From contig MJGA01000074.1 of assembly GCA_001910725.1 (NCBI GenBank), forward strand, positions 1 through 53,459: a DNA stretch of 53,459 nucleotides, in the 5' to 3' direction. Source of the stretch: Phanerodontia chrysosporium (lineage: Eukaryota; Basidiomycota; Agaricomycetes; Polyporales; Phanerochaetaceae). The notes under the pieces are model-generated. The model was not told the origin of the DNA and searched no databases. It saw only the letters and a list, made by a program, of their open reading frames with translations. This document shows, piece by piece, positions 36,297-47,989 of this stretch. Position numbers and translations under genes: made by a program. Within the stretch, counting starts at the first letter, position 1; each line of letters begins with the position of its first letter.

Positions 36297-37008
36297 ATGT
36301 CAAGCCATTCTACGTCGACACATGAGACTCCCTCCGTGTACCTGCGCAAAGCCGCGCCCGCGAACAACGCCGCGCCGCGGCACGCACGTCTGCGTCCCCA
36401 AGCGGGGTACGCACCGCACACGCCGCTCTCGTCGACAGGAGCTGCAGCTGACCCCAGGTGCAAGGCCCCCACGAAACGCACGATCGCCCGCCTCGGCGAA
36501 GAAGCACAGTGGGGCACATCGCACAGTACATGCACACTCCTGCATGCCGATGCGCAATGCATGCGCGACGGCCAGTGGCGAGCCGTGAAGAACGCTCGCT
36601 TCGACGATGAGCGCGTCCTGCATGTCATCGCGCGGCTCAACGGGCGTGGTTTTTACGCCGGCTCGTTTCAGTACATGCTGCGACGCGTCGCCGGCGCCGA
36701 CGTTTTCGTCCGGCTGCCCCGCGAGGTGCGCGTTCGAGCTCGGGCGCAAGAGTTCGTGGCTGATGCAGAGAACACAGGTGTAAAGTGCGGTCGTAGCGCA
36801 TGCAGACGCGAATCCTGCGACGCGCGCGGAGAGCCAAATCGCGCTCCGCGAGTGGCGCGTTCCGCTAACGCGGCTCACACGGCGCCGCATCGGGGACGAC
36901 CACTGCTTTCAGGCTGCGTTGCTCAAATTACGCGCTCGAGAAACTGTCAATCTGCGGGAGGAATATTTAGAGGACTTTGATGAGGAACCCGATGAAGACG
37001 ACGCCTAG
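36297..37008 (+). CDS. Paralogue A of the YYLGxY family (plus strand, possibly damaged)
   Basis: Start ATG 36297 in context GACGATGTC. Residues 1-143 end in the family core: DGQWRAVKNA then VIARLNGRGFYAGSFQYM and LPRE, aligned with YYLGxY...LPEK of its neighbours. The usual GTGCG donor follows at 36726. The tail EWRVPLTRLTRRR...CFQAALLKLRARETVNL, acidic to a TAG at 37006-37008, matches the last exon of the other copies. The acceptor is unclear: GCATGCAG at 36805, identical to copy D, gives the wrong frame, while AG at 36831 keeps the frame but lacks a pyrimidine tract. The N-terminal LQG segment of the other copies is not seen. Either the exon structure differs or this copy carries a small indel. 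It is the only copy on the plus strand, tail-to-tail with copy B. Confidence 0.5.
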
Positions 37009-37143
37009 CTCGCTAAAACCGCTGTGCAGTCCCTTCGATAATCGCCTAACAAAGTGACAGAGCATCTCATGTTGGCTTCCTAGGTATAGATGGGGATGCA
37101 ACATTTTTACAGTTTGACGATATCTGTGCAAATTTCCCTCGTC

Positions 37144-38209
37144 CTAATCCTCACCCTCGGAGTCATCTTCAGCACCATGAGCTTCCGGACTGCCGTTGTC
37201 GTCAGAGACATCGACGAGCCGCCTGTACAGTGCATCGTTGAAGCCTTCACGGTGAAGATGGAAGCAATAAACGGTAATCTCGCCATTCCACAGCTTTGCT
37301 TCGATGGCGGGGCCATGTGCCGCACGGCCACAGGACGCCACCAGCGACTGTTTTATCTACGAAATCATGTAGTCAGCTCTTGCTCTCCTACAATGTACAG
37401 TTCCTATGGCTTACGGCTGCAGGCAGTGCTTGGAACCATTCAGCACCGAGTACAGTGTCTTCGACATATCGGTACTGCCCGAGGTAGTACCACGCCCCGT
37501 CGAGGAGGATGGCGACCTCATTGCTAGCGTTGTAAAGCTGCTTCCCGGGCCCGCTGGTCACCATTGTGCCGCGCTTCGTCATGCGCTGAAGAGGCTTCAG
37601 TATCTGCAACAAATCATATCCTGTGCCGGGAAGCACATCGCGCTCCTTGATACGAAGACCTGCGAGTTGTCCCTGCGCACTGGGGTCAGGGCCAGCCGCA
37701 TACTGTAAGACTTCTTGGCCATGTGATACTCACCCGTATTTCGTTAAAATGCCGCTTCGCACGTTTGCCACGTCCAAAGGAACGAAGATGCATGCCATCG
37801 TACGTCGGAGGAGCGACAGAGTGGTGTACGGTCGATACGCTGATGTCTACATTGAAATCTGATGTACCATGCGCCGTATCCACTGGCTGCGACCGAGCGG
37901 GCACAACCCCGTCAGCAGTCGATCTTGATAAGTAAATACAATACCATAGCTCACCACACACGAGTCAGCTGCAGATTCACGGCTTTGTTTGGCGGAGCGA
38001 GCTACCTCCAACTTCTCTTTCGTTCTCTGAAGAGAACGGACTTGACGCTTTCCATCTGCCATGAGCTCTAGACTCTGGAAAGGTAGGTCGAGTTGTAGGC
38101 GCACCTCTTCCCTGGCTAACTGTGCTTTGAGTCGTCCGATTTCCTTTCCCTGCAGTTCGATGACGTCCTGAAGGACCGCACTCGACAGTGCTAGTGGGGC
38201 AGTGGCCAT
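37144..38209 (-). CDS. Paralogue B of the YYLGxY family
   Basis: Four exons: 38209-37955, 37886-37734, 37672-37415, 37356-37144; 292 residues; introns 68, 61 and 58 bp, all phase 0 (donors GTGAGC, GTGAGT, GTAAGC). The N-terminus holds the shared segment AVLQDVIELQGKEIGRLKAQ (11-30), likely a coiled coil. Residues 193-222 hold the core DGAWYYLGQYRYVEDTVLGA and EWFQALP. The last exon holds NGEITVYCFHLHREGFNDAL and a very acidic end. The function is unknown. The core layout (W/G-x-W-Y-x-G-x-Y, then a W/L-rich segment) reminds me of DUF6697-type proteins of basidiomycetes, but I cannot confirm this. It is head-to-tail with copies C and D. Confidence 0.75.
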
Positions 38210-38446
38210 GGCGAGTGTAGAGAGACGATGGGAGATAAGCAGAGGATGGGAAACGGGAGGCGAGCATGCAAGTGCCCACGGGACCTGCAGCGGCAGAGCT
38301 TAACTATCGCTGCACGGACACGTTGCACTTGCGCAGCAAACGGGGTATCACATATGGACTCACGGGATAGCATCCCAAGCGAATGGTAATGATAGTACAC
38401 AGATATTTACCGAGCCTTACAAGCAACATGCCAGACGTGCACACCA

Positions 38447-39395
38447 TCAATCTCTCTCTGACGCGTCTTCGTCGTCCGACTCGCCATGCTCTGCCCTGAT
38501 CCCAGCCACAACGAGTATCTGGCCAGGTGCAGGGCTGAGCAGACGGTCGTACAACGTGCGGTTGAAGCTCTCGCGGCGCAGGAAGAAACGCCGCAGCGGG
38601 ACCTCGCCCCGCATAAGCATCGGCTGCGCTCGTGCCCTGTTCTTCTTCGAGCATGTCCAGCCAAGCACTATATCCTGCATCTGAGCAAGTCATTAATATT
38701 CCAAGGGTTATGCCCTCAATACAGTCGATGTCGAACTCGCACCTGTGCCGACAGACTCGCGTACTCGTCCGGAGCGAGGGCCTCGTCATGGCAAGCCTCG
38801 TATCTTCCGAGGTAGTAGTAGCTGCCCGATATGCGTCCTAGTACTTCTACACTTCCCCGCATCTTGGTGTTGCCGCAACTTTGCCAGGTCCCGTTCTTTG
38901 CCAAACGTGATTCCGGTTTAATCATCGAGAAGCTGTCGTAGGCAGCATCCTCCCAGCGCACGGTCTCGTCGCGGACGTTGAGAAGCCCAGCACTCTTCAA
39001 ATACTTTTATCAATGCATAGTAATACTCCTGAGCAAGCGACACGTACTGGTCTAGGAGCTCCCAGCGAGTGCAGGGTGGCCCTGAGATATCTGCGAGGGG
39101 GCATACCATATCTCGCGGCATCGAATGGTTGAAGAGTCTCTCCGTCGTAAGATGGCTGCTGCAAGTCAGTAGGGGTGTGTTCAAGTACGGATCTCTCATG
39201 TCTAAGCTCCTTTATCTCATTACGAAGAGCAATGATGTCTTGCTACATGTGTACATAGACATCAGTCCGAGCGGTATCGACAGAAGAGTGACTTACTGCG
39301 GCATCTGCGAGAGCAGCCTTGAGTCGTATGATCTCGCTGCCTTGCAGAGCTACGACATTCTGGAGACTTCCAGGGGAGAGATGCAGAAGAGACAT
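38447..39395 (-). CDS. Paralogue C of the YYLGxY family
   Basis: Four exons: 39395-39297, 39242-39048, 39003-38743, 38680-38447; 262 residues; introns 54, 44 and 62 bp, all phase 0 (donors GTAAGT, GTACGT, GTGCGA). The start context is CACCATGTC. The N-terminus has SLQNVVALQGSEIIRLKAAL (11-30). Exon 2 adds a second helical piece (RNEIKELRHERSVLEH). The core is GSYYYLGRYEACHDEALAPD and EYASLSAQ (158-185). The tail is RGEVPLRRFFLRRESFNRTL, then acidic DDEDASERD. The cellular role is unknown; no signal peptide or membrane segment is seen. Confidence 0.75.
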
Positions 39396-39735
39396 GGTGT
39401 AGAGGGTGTGAAAGGCGAGTCAGGATAAGCTCCTGCCAGCATGCTCGTCTACCGTGCCGCGCGCAGCTGACACGAGGTCTGTCCGTAAGCATGTTTGGAC
39501 CACGGGGGTTCCTGTAACAGGCAGTTGTGACCGTGCTGGTGGTAGTCCCAGCGCGCAGTTCGTATCGATTGCCCGTAACTTACGCAAGCATACGCGCGTC
39601 AATTGATGCGCTCGACTGCCCGCTCAATTGCATACGGTAAGTAATACTCGCGATTCCAAACTACAGAATGGTTGTACGGTCGAGATCACTAAGCATCAGC
39701 ATATTTCTGCAACTGCCTTGCAAAAGACAGCTATT

Positions 39736-40880
39736 CTATTCATACCCCTCACGCCCGGACCCATAGGAACCCTCGCTCTCCCCGGCCTCGTCGGCTTGCG
39801 ATTTTCCCGCAGCGACGAGTACACCCTGCACAGCCTCATCAAAGCCAACCCTATGAAGCTCTATTCGGTGCAGACCGACTTCGCCTCGCTGTATACCATC
39901 TTGTGCATCGCGTCGGTCGTCGTTGTGCGCCATGAACCTCAGCACACCTCTCTGAGACTGCATGCCTGCGATCCATGATCTGCGACAGCGGTGATGTACG
40001 CCATGGACGCACCTTCTCTGGAAGTTCATCCCAAACGTCGGTCTTGAGAGCGGCGACCGCAGCACATTGGTACGTCCCGAGGTAGTACCACCGGCCGGAG
40101 ATGCTCGTGACGACGTTCACGGTTCGGTGTGGCCGGAGTAGCTTTGTATCCACCCAGCTGCCGTCTCGTCTGCGTCGCTTGTCTGGACGTACAACGATGC
40201 ACGTGTTGTAGTGCTCTAACCATCGCTCCTCACCGCCGCGGAGAGTAACCACGCGCAGATAGCCACTAAAAAGACGAAGGCGCGGGTCACTGAAGTGATA
40301 CGTCGCTGAATGAGATATATCCTTACACACGCTGGAACAGGGCCACTCCGTGAGCCACCCGTTCTGAAGTTACACAGTATGAATACGTACGTCTTTCAAG
40401 GCGTTAAGGCATTTCACAGGGCTACGCCCCATGTAAAACGGGGGAATCTGGAAAGTGCCATATGCGGGGAGTTTCTGCGCGTTTCTGAACGCTGCCCTGG
40501 GAGAAACAAGCTTCACTATGTCATCTATTGTAGGAGGTTTCGGGGGCTCAGGAGGTGCTGCAGGTTCAGGAGGCGGACGGGACCGCAGATCCTCAAGCTC
40601 TTTCTGCGTGTCGTAGAGGTGAACATAGAGTAAAGGCGCGCAAATCTCTGACTTACCACTACTTCCTCATGCTCGGTCTTTAGCCGTTCGTTTTCGCCTT
40701 GAAGTGCCTCTATACGTGGCTATTTCAACTCAGCCCTAGCAGATTAGTGTGATCGGAGGGGTCGCTGACCTCCGAGTTTTGTAGTAGTTCTCGTATGCGA
40801 ATAATCTCCTGCCCTTGCAGGAGAACAATGTCTTCGTGTATTTGCCGAGGAACAGATATGCTAATCCTTGGCTCCTCCAT
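39736..40880 (-). CDS. Paralogue D of the YYLGxY family
   Basis: Five exons: 40880-40770, 40719-40657, 40603-40418, 40363-40013, 39957-39736; 310 residues; all introns phase 0, 50-55 bp. The N-terminus has IHEDIVLLQGQEIIRIRELL (14-33), exon 2 a second helix (IEALQGENERLKTEHEEVV), exon 3 a Pro-rich linker (RPPPEPAAPPEPPKPP), the core SISGRWYYLGTYQC with DVWDELPEK (208-237), and the tail RGEVGLHRIELHRVGFDEAV. The third intron is placed at GTGAAA (40417), 54 bp, because it falls at the same protein position as an intron in copy C. A 27-nt alternative from GTACGT at 40390 would be unusually short. This is the longest and most complete copy. Confidence 0.72.
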
Positions 40881-41072
40881 TGCTGTTTCGTCGCACGGCC
40901 AAAGCAAGTGAGCGGCAGATGGACGGTGAGGAGAACAGTAAGAAGGCGCATCAAAGTGATTGCCGCAGGTCATGGCCAAACCTCCCACGGTCACGCATGG
41001 CAGAATGGAAGCGTGCGGATATCAAGTTGGGTATGCATTTGAGAGTCAGTCTGCCAAGTGAGAAGACATTGA

Positions 41073-44000
41073 CTACGAACTTAGATTGAGGACGACCTCC
41101 CTTCTGGCCCACTCGCCAGCTTGCGAAGAGTCGCCGACAATTGCGCGCCATATGAGCAACCTGCTCGTCAACGCGCCCCACGACTGCGCATTCTCATCCA
41201 TGGACATCGCGGACCTCCAGAGGTTCTCGACGCAGTAGCCCCAGAGCGAGATTGCGCTGGTGTCGATGCTTTGCCAGAGGGAACCAGAGGTGTGCGGGGC
41301 CTTCGGCGCCGTACGTTCCGCCGCGACTGGCTCAAGCTGAAGATTCTTCTCGAATGCCTCCAAACGGCGCAGCGAGTTCGCAACCAGATCGTTCAGTTCG
41401 ATAGGAGGTGGCGAAGATATGCTGAGCCGCATGACGTTGCTGACGACGTGGACGAGCACGTCTTTGTCGCACACTGCGAAAAGCTTAGTCAACAACAAGG
41501 GCGGGAGTCTACGGAAATTCGAGGGCGTACCAGAGTGTTCAAGCAGCCTATGTAGGCATCTGCTGAAGACTGAACGCCATTCTCCAGAGGTCAAACCCTC
41601 CAACTTTGTGAGGTCCAAAACCGCGACGAGATTCTCGAGGATTCGGACCCAGGCAATAGCTTCCGTAGACCTGACAGTCTGGAGTTGCATCTCAATCCAC
41701 GAGAGCAACCCAGAGCCGAGGACTAACGACGTAGCCGCGGCCTTGTTGCAAGTTAAATTGGCCAATAGCTATAGGAGTTTTCAGCAACGTGATGATGGAG
41801 AATCACCAGCAATCGTACCTCGAGGACCCCGCGCCTGAAGGTCTGGTCATGACTCTCGCTCTGGGACATGCTTGCAAGCAGATCCCAGGTGTGACGTCTC
41901 TTGAGCACCCGCCACTCCTGTCTGCCGACCATACCATCCGCGAGGAACCGTACGATCCAAGTTCGCTCTTTCTTCCACTGATCATCTGCGCTGTACAGCG
42001 TAGTGTACAGAAGAGGAACATCATGTGTGTCGAATTCGTGCCTTTGCAAAAGGAACCGGGCGGTCAACGGGTACGTGAACGTTGCCGGATAGAAGACACC
42101 ACGCAAGGCGTGAGCGAGATGGAGGGTCGTGTATGCGGGAAGCCGTGGTGGATGCTCTTCGGGGCTATTGTGGTCGTAGATGTTCTTCACCAGATCAAGA
42201 ATGTAGATGACGTGGGGCTTTTCTTGCATGTCTGCATTCTACACCGTCGATGAGCGTACGCAACGGCAGGAGAGGACTCAAACATACCTGAAGGACCGAA
42301 TACAGACCTGCAAGCAGAGTTATTGCAAGCGCACGGATCTCATCCCGATGGGACGACAGGGCTCGAATCAGCAGGCTGACCACGTTAGTCCGGAATATCT
42401 GCACCCATGCGAGTGCAGTGGTTGGAGCAACATCCGCTAACATCCGCGAGAATAGCAGCATAAGGAAGACAGGATCGTAAAGTCGATCGTCGTAAGTTTC
42501 GCCGTTGTATCCAGCTAGAGGGCCTGCGTAGTATTGTGGGAAGGATATGCATGTCTTCATCACGCGGATTGGGTCGAGATTTTGGACAGCCTCTAGTGCC
42601 GCAGTACACGACACGTCCGGCGCCGGAGACCAGCGAACCATCAACGAGGATATCGATGCCTTGCGCACCGTCTCGAATAGCTGGAAGATTGCGAGGATCT
42701 GGAGATCCGCGGAGTGCAATGTGCCACCATACACGCTCTGGAGCGGTTCGATATGACTCGGCTGGCAGGTGTTGACCGGATGCAAGTGGAAGAGGTCGTG
42801 CAACAACGTGATGAGGCTATTCCGAATTTCTCGGTTCTCGGCATTCACAGGCCCCGCCAGGCTTTGGAATTTCGGATGCTGAATGATATTTTGAATGAAG
42901 CGGTTCACGTTGACAGGCTAACAGCAAGCTACGAATGAGATTCGTTCGCTAAGCGAAGTGTATGTGTGACGAGAACGCACCTTGAACTGCGCTCGCTGCA
43001 CGAGGGTGTTGGCGAAGCGAAGAACGTTCGCGTCAGAAAGGTGGTTTTGGATGGCCATGGTTACGGCGGACTCGGCATGATGTGCTTTCGGGTTGGCATA
43101 TTGTAGCCCGCGACGCATTGCTACAAGTCCCGCTTCAACGTCTGAAAACGCTGTTTGGTCGGCTGACAAGACAGAGGTCGCCCATTTGAGTCCATGCTCA
43201 ATTACACTGTCGCCAAGGGAGCCTTTCGCGTCGAGATGGATGGCGAGAGAGAAGAAGGTAGCGTTGAAGCGATCGCCCAACTTCTTCGTGTGACTTTCAA
43301 GGTACGATGTCACTTGAGGGCGCACGCTTGGGTGCGCACCAGCGATTGAAGCAATGCAGCATTTGCATCGATCGAGCACATCGACGTTGCCTTGTGCGAC
43401 GACTTCTTTGCAAAGAGCCTTGCAAAGCGATACCAACACACGCTCGTCTTCATCCGCGAAGGGTGAGAGGGGGTCGCAGGTATCCAACAGCGCCTGGAGG
43501 ACGCGTGCAACGTATGAAACTGGATGGGTCTTCCAGCCACCGGCGCGGAACCAGTCTCTGACAACTGTCCTCTGCGATGCCTGACTATAGATGAGGCGAG
43601 AGATAATGCCAGGTGTCAGATCCGACCACGTTTGTTGGTCGAGGAAGAGGTGGGTGTCGATGAGATGTTTACGGCGTTTAAGGGCCTGCCATCGGTTCGT
43701 AGCTTCGGATACCACGTCCTCAAGTGCCGAGGAGCTATTGGACTGACCAATAGAGGCTCCATCATGGAACGAGGGAAGCTGGCCATCCAAGGCAGTAGCA
43801 ATGACCTTCTCCCAGCCAGGTATAGAAGGCTGTAGCCGCAGCAAGGCGGGCAGACGTGCGAGGAGGCCTGACACATCGAACCGCCGGACGTTACGCGACA
43901 GAATGTCCATGATGACTTCTAGTACCAGTTTGCTCCGTGGATTAGACCTGTCGGGTTCGCTGGCTAGCTGATCGAGCAGAGCGAGAATCTGCTGGGTGCT

Positions 44001-47000
44001 CATAGCGCCAAGCCAGATCAGCGAAGTATGAAGCTGGATGCGACATTAGCACATTCTAGTGCACTAAGCTGGCAGGATCGCGCACCTGGTCATCAGACAT
44101 GGAGTTGAGCTCTGAAGAAACTACATGTTCCCAGTATGTGGTGAACTCTCGGACTTGATCAGGGTCTATCGCGGGCTTGACGTCCACAGACTGCTCCAAG
44201 AAAGCACGCAATGCTGCACATGAGAGGTTAGCCTGTGACACTGGCGTCCAGAAAAATCGGCACGTACCAGGTCTGCCGTATTCTGGCAGAGCGGCACGGG
44301 AAGTACGCTGCACGCCATTCAACTTGAAAAGGAACTGTAACACCTCCGGAAGGATCGGTGAAGCTAGGCGACCAATCTTATGGACTATCTCGGACAGCAG
44401 ATACAGCAGGCTGCCGGAATCGTAGGGCTCAGTCGAAGATAGTGTATGATCGACTAGTCTGAGGACCCATTTCGCATCAACGGCACTTGCAACTGGCAGG
44501 AGCTGGATGAGCACGGATCGTGCGGCCTCATTTGAGAGGATAGACGGCACGATATGGATGACCAGCGTAGCAGGATCGCAACTAAGGGAAGTAGGTCAGC
44601 GAAATGGCGTAGAGAGAGGGTAAGATATACATACTCAGAGGTCAGCAGTCTCTTCACAGTGTCCACAGAGTGCCACACCAAACCTTGACCAGGAAGGATG
44701 TAGTCGAGAAGCGTTATGGTTGCCGGCTGATGCAGCCTCTCAACCGCAGAAACGAGCTCGCCGAACTGCTCTCCCGACATGACCGGGTCTTCTACCCTGA
44801 TCCAGTCGATTGCCTCGTATACAGCAGCTTCCCGCGAGTGATTCTCGTCTGACATGCCGACAAAACCTTGAGGTTCCGGCTGGCAATAAAATGCAAGTAA
44901 TACTCACCCGTCGAGACATCTTTTAGACGGGACAACAGCACCTCAATCGAGGTATTGCCTGCGTCTATCACGCCTTCAGCTGCTGGCGATGTAAGATGTG
45001 TGCGCAGCATGGCGGCAAACCGGCATTCCCGCGCGACCGCTTTCCGCACGCTCTCGCTGTACTGCTTGTCGTCGAGTCTCAGCGCTTTCAGCCTTTCCGC
45101 TACGGCGTCGAGGACATTAAGTTCGGCCAGCTTGTTCGCCAACCCGAGACTCAGCCTTCGTGCAAACGTGACGATGGCGAGCGCGTCCGAGGGGGAAACA
45201 TGGTTCCCGTTTACCTTCGCCTGGACTTGCTCGAGGACGGTGACAAGCATAGGACTCGGGAGCAGGGCAGGCTCTTGCGCGGTAAGACCGTCGACCGCCA
45301 TGGCATCTGCGGGCGCACAGAGCACTTGCAGCTCTTCCAGGTAGCGGTACGGCGTCTTGATGCACCGCTGCAAGCAGTCGTCAAGAAGCGCGATGACCGC
45401 TTCCCCTTCGTCCGTCAAGGGAGTACCGTCCGGCGCCTTCGTGTCTGCAAAGCGTCGCGTGGTAGGAAGGGCGCGCAGCCAGATATTTACCTCGTCCGCG
45501 TCGTGTTGGAAGGCGGCGGTAGTTGCAAGTGTTTGACGCAGAAGATTGGCGACGGTAGCCTTCATAGATCGCTGGCTTGTGCGGACATATAGGCGAAGCA
45601 GAACGCTCAAGTTCCCTCGGGAGCCTGCGAAGCGTGTGTTAGCATGCGTGTATATACTGACGCGGAGCCAGCATACCTGTCTTGCTGGACCATGAGAAAT
45701 CTTCGCTTTCCCGCAGCAGTCTTAATATATGCAGCTGCCTCATCGCAACCAAACCAGGGTGCGGAGCCACGCTCTCATCATTCTCGGCCTCGCCCTCCTG
45801 GATACCCTGCAAGAGCTTGCTGACATCGAACCTAGTCTCTGCGACAAGACTTGGCAGATGCTCGTGGTAGAGCCACAGCAACCTTTGCGCACTCTCTGCC
45901 AGCAACGCGGCCCTCGTCACTGCGCCTTGGTCTTTCGCAGCGGCCGCGGTATGCATCTCTGCGGTCTTCTGCTGTCCAAACGCGACGATGACCTGAAAGT
46001 CGGGTACACGCCGGGCAGCCTCACGTTCGACCTCGCGCGCCCGGCGGCTCCATTGACCCTCTTCTTCGTCTTCTTCCAACGCAACAGCGGCGGCTCGCAT
46101 GCTCTTCATAACTTCGCCAAGCTTGGTGAGCGACTTTGCGAGAGCCAGAGCTGTGCAGTGTTGCACAAGCGCGGAGTTAGACTGAAGTCCACGAGATAGA
46201 TGGACCTTGATGTTGACAGAGGGAAGGATATTCTCAAGGATCGTGGAGAGCGCCGGTGGAGAAGGGCGGTATAGGTCCGTACCCGAAAGGATAAAAGATG
46301 CGCGGGGCACCGGCAACGAAATGACCAAGCCGAAGAAGGCTATGTTGGCGATCCATTTTGAAGACAGCCGAGGCTCAAGCGTGAGAGCAGCGGCGTGCCA
46401 ATACCTTCGAGACAACGGAAGGTGAGGAGTAAGACGTATTCCGTGGAAATGCTACATACCCAGCAACTAACTCAGGGCAAGCTTCAAGAATGCGGAGCGC
46501 CAACTCCTGTTGCCTCGCGTCCTCGTTGACCTTGAGGGTTTTTAGTACACCTGCAAGAATCTTGTTGTAGATCTTGACATTCTGGCGACGCCCGCCGTCA
46601 TCCTCGGGTTCAAGAGACGGTCCATCTTCGTCTTCTCGCGGATACCACCCACGATCTTTGAAACATATTCCAGTGCCAGGCCGTGTGCAAATGGCCAGTA
46701 AATAGTGGTGAGCGATATCAGCTGGAACCGACTCCTGATCTTCACCCTCCGGGACATTGCGTTCATAGAGTCTGAGAATCTTGCAATGTCATCAGCACAG
46801 TCACAACATCTTCCGAATAGCTCTCACCTGCTGTACAGTTTGTTCATTGAACAGATTGATCTTTGCGGTGCGCTTGATCTTGGGGTCGCACCAAACTCCG
46901 GTCCAAAAACATTCCAGGACACGTCGTACGACCGTATGCGCGTCCTGGGGCAGGCCCTTGAATACCCCCATGAGACTGTCTCGCCGCTGCTCGAGGAATG

Positions 47001-47896
47001 CGGCTTTCACGGCGGTGGAAGTGGTAGAGTCGACGAATGACAGAAGGAACAAGACATAGAGCGTCCGAATATCTGCAAGCACAGATGAGCTTTTCGAGTG
47101 CACCGTGAGACTTATCTGCAGACATACCTGGTCGTGCCAGAACGTCAACGTCTTCGTCGCCTTTACTCCGACGTCGCATGTGCAGCAATTTTGGCAGCGT
47201 CTGCAAGAATGAGACCATGAATCCGAATGCTGACATTCAGAACTCACCTTCAGCTCCCAAGGGAACGCATCTAGCACTGCACGACGCTCGCGCCCTCCAG
47301 CAAACGCGGAAAGGTTGTTGTACAGCTTCAGCGTAACGAGAAGTAATTCGTTGTGTGTCGTGGAGAGGTACGAGTTCAGCTTCGACGACCACTGCGGGGA
47401 CAATACAGTCCGGATGATAGTGCTCGCATAGGAGTGGTAGGTGTAGTGAGTCGAAAGCAGGGCGACCACGCTCGACAGAACGGAAAGGATGAGCGACAGG
47501 AGAGTGAGTTGCCTCTGGAGCAGGGGTTAGCTGACTGTGCGTGTCCAAAGCTAAAGATACGCACCGTATTTGTCTTCTCCCACAGCTCAAAGAGATCCTG
47601 CGCGCCAGGGTCCGTGTCCAACCATGATTTCACGAGGAGCAACCTCTCGTCATCCGCTCGCACTACGGCTTCAGACGGCTTGATGGTCAGTTGATTGCGA
47701 AGCGCGGTGAGGGCTGTCAAAAAGGGGTAAAGAGTCGAAGATGTGCGAAAGACTAGTCGCACATACCCTCGATAAGCGTCGCTTCATTCTGGTTCCTTAG
47801 ACTTTGCCGCACGTCTGCAGCTTTGAGGAACCTGTAGCCCTGCTTCGAGCTCTGTCCAGGCTTCGGCTCTTGCAGAGGTTTGGTTCGAGGAGGCAT
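41073..47896 (-). CDS. URB1: Urb1/Npa1-type nucleolar pre-60S ribosome assembly protein
   Basis: A 15-exon model, 6084 nt, 2027 residues: 47896-47767, 47713-47565, 47514-47248, 47200-47128, 47072-46828, 46779-46460, 46404-45677, 45624-44908, 44848-44635, 44581-44268, 44213-44086, 44033-42981, 42917-42288, 42238-41819, 41768-41073. Introns are 47-63 bp and the frame is kept across all of them. The N-terminal Npa1 domain is recognised by DIRTLYVLFLLSFVDSTTST (about 217 onward) and ICTRPGTGICFKDRGWYPRE. The C-terminal domain has CQPSHIEPLQSVYGGTL (1497 onward), FRTNVVSLLIRALSSHRDE and VLKRRHTWDLLASMS (1767 onward). Urb1 is an alpha-solenoid scaffold needed for early 60S subunit assembly in the nucleolus. 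The start MPPRTKPLQEPK is preferred to an upstream in-frame ATG at 47989. The length is near that of other eukaryotic Urb1 proteins. The gene is intact. Confidence 0.9.
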
Positions 47897-47989
47897 GTCC
47901 TCGAAAGGCTGTCGCCACACACAGCCGACGTGAGAGAGCTCAGAGAGCGAGAACAAGACTCGGACAAGCACGAAACTTCTGACGCCCAT

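Noticed and set aside
40364..40390. A 27-nt intron with perfect GTACGT donor and TTCAG acceptor in paralogue D
   Set aside because: It is too short for the spliceosome in most fungi. A 54-bp intron ending at the same acceptor keeps the frame and matches the intron position of paralogue C.
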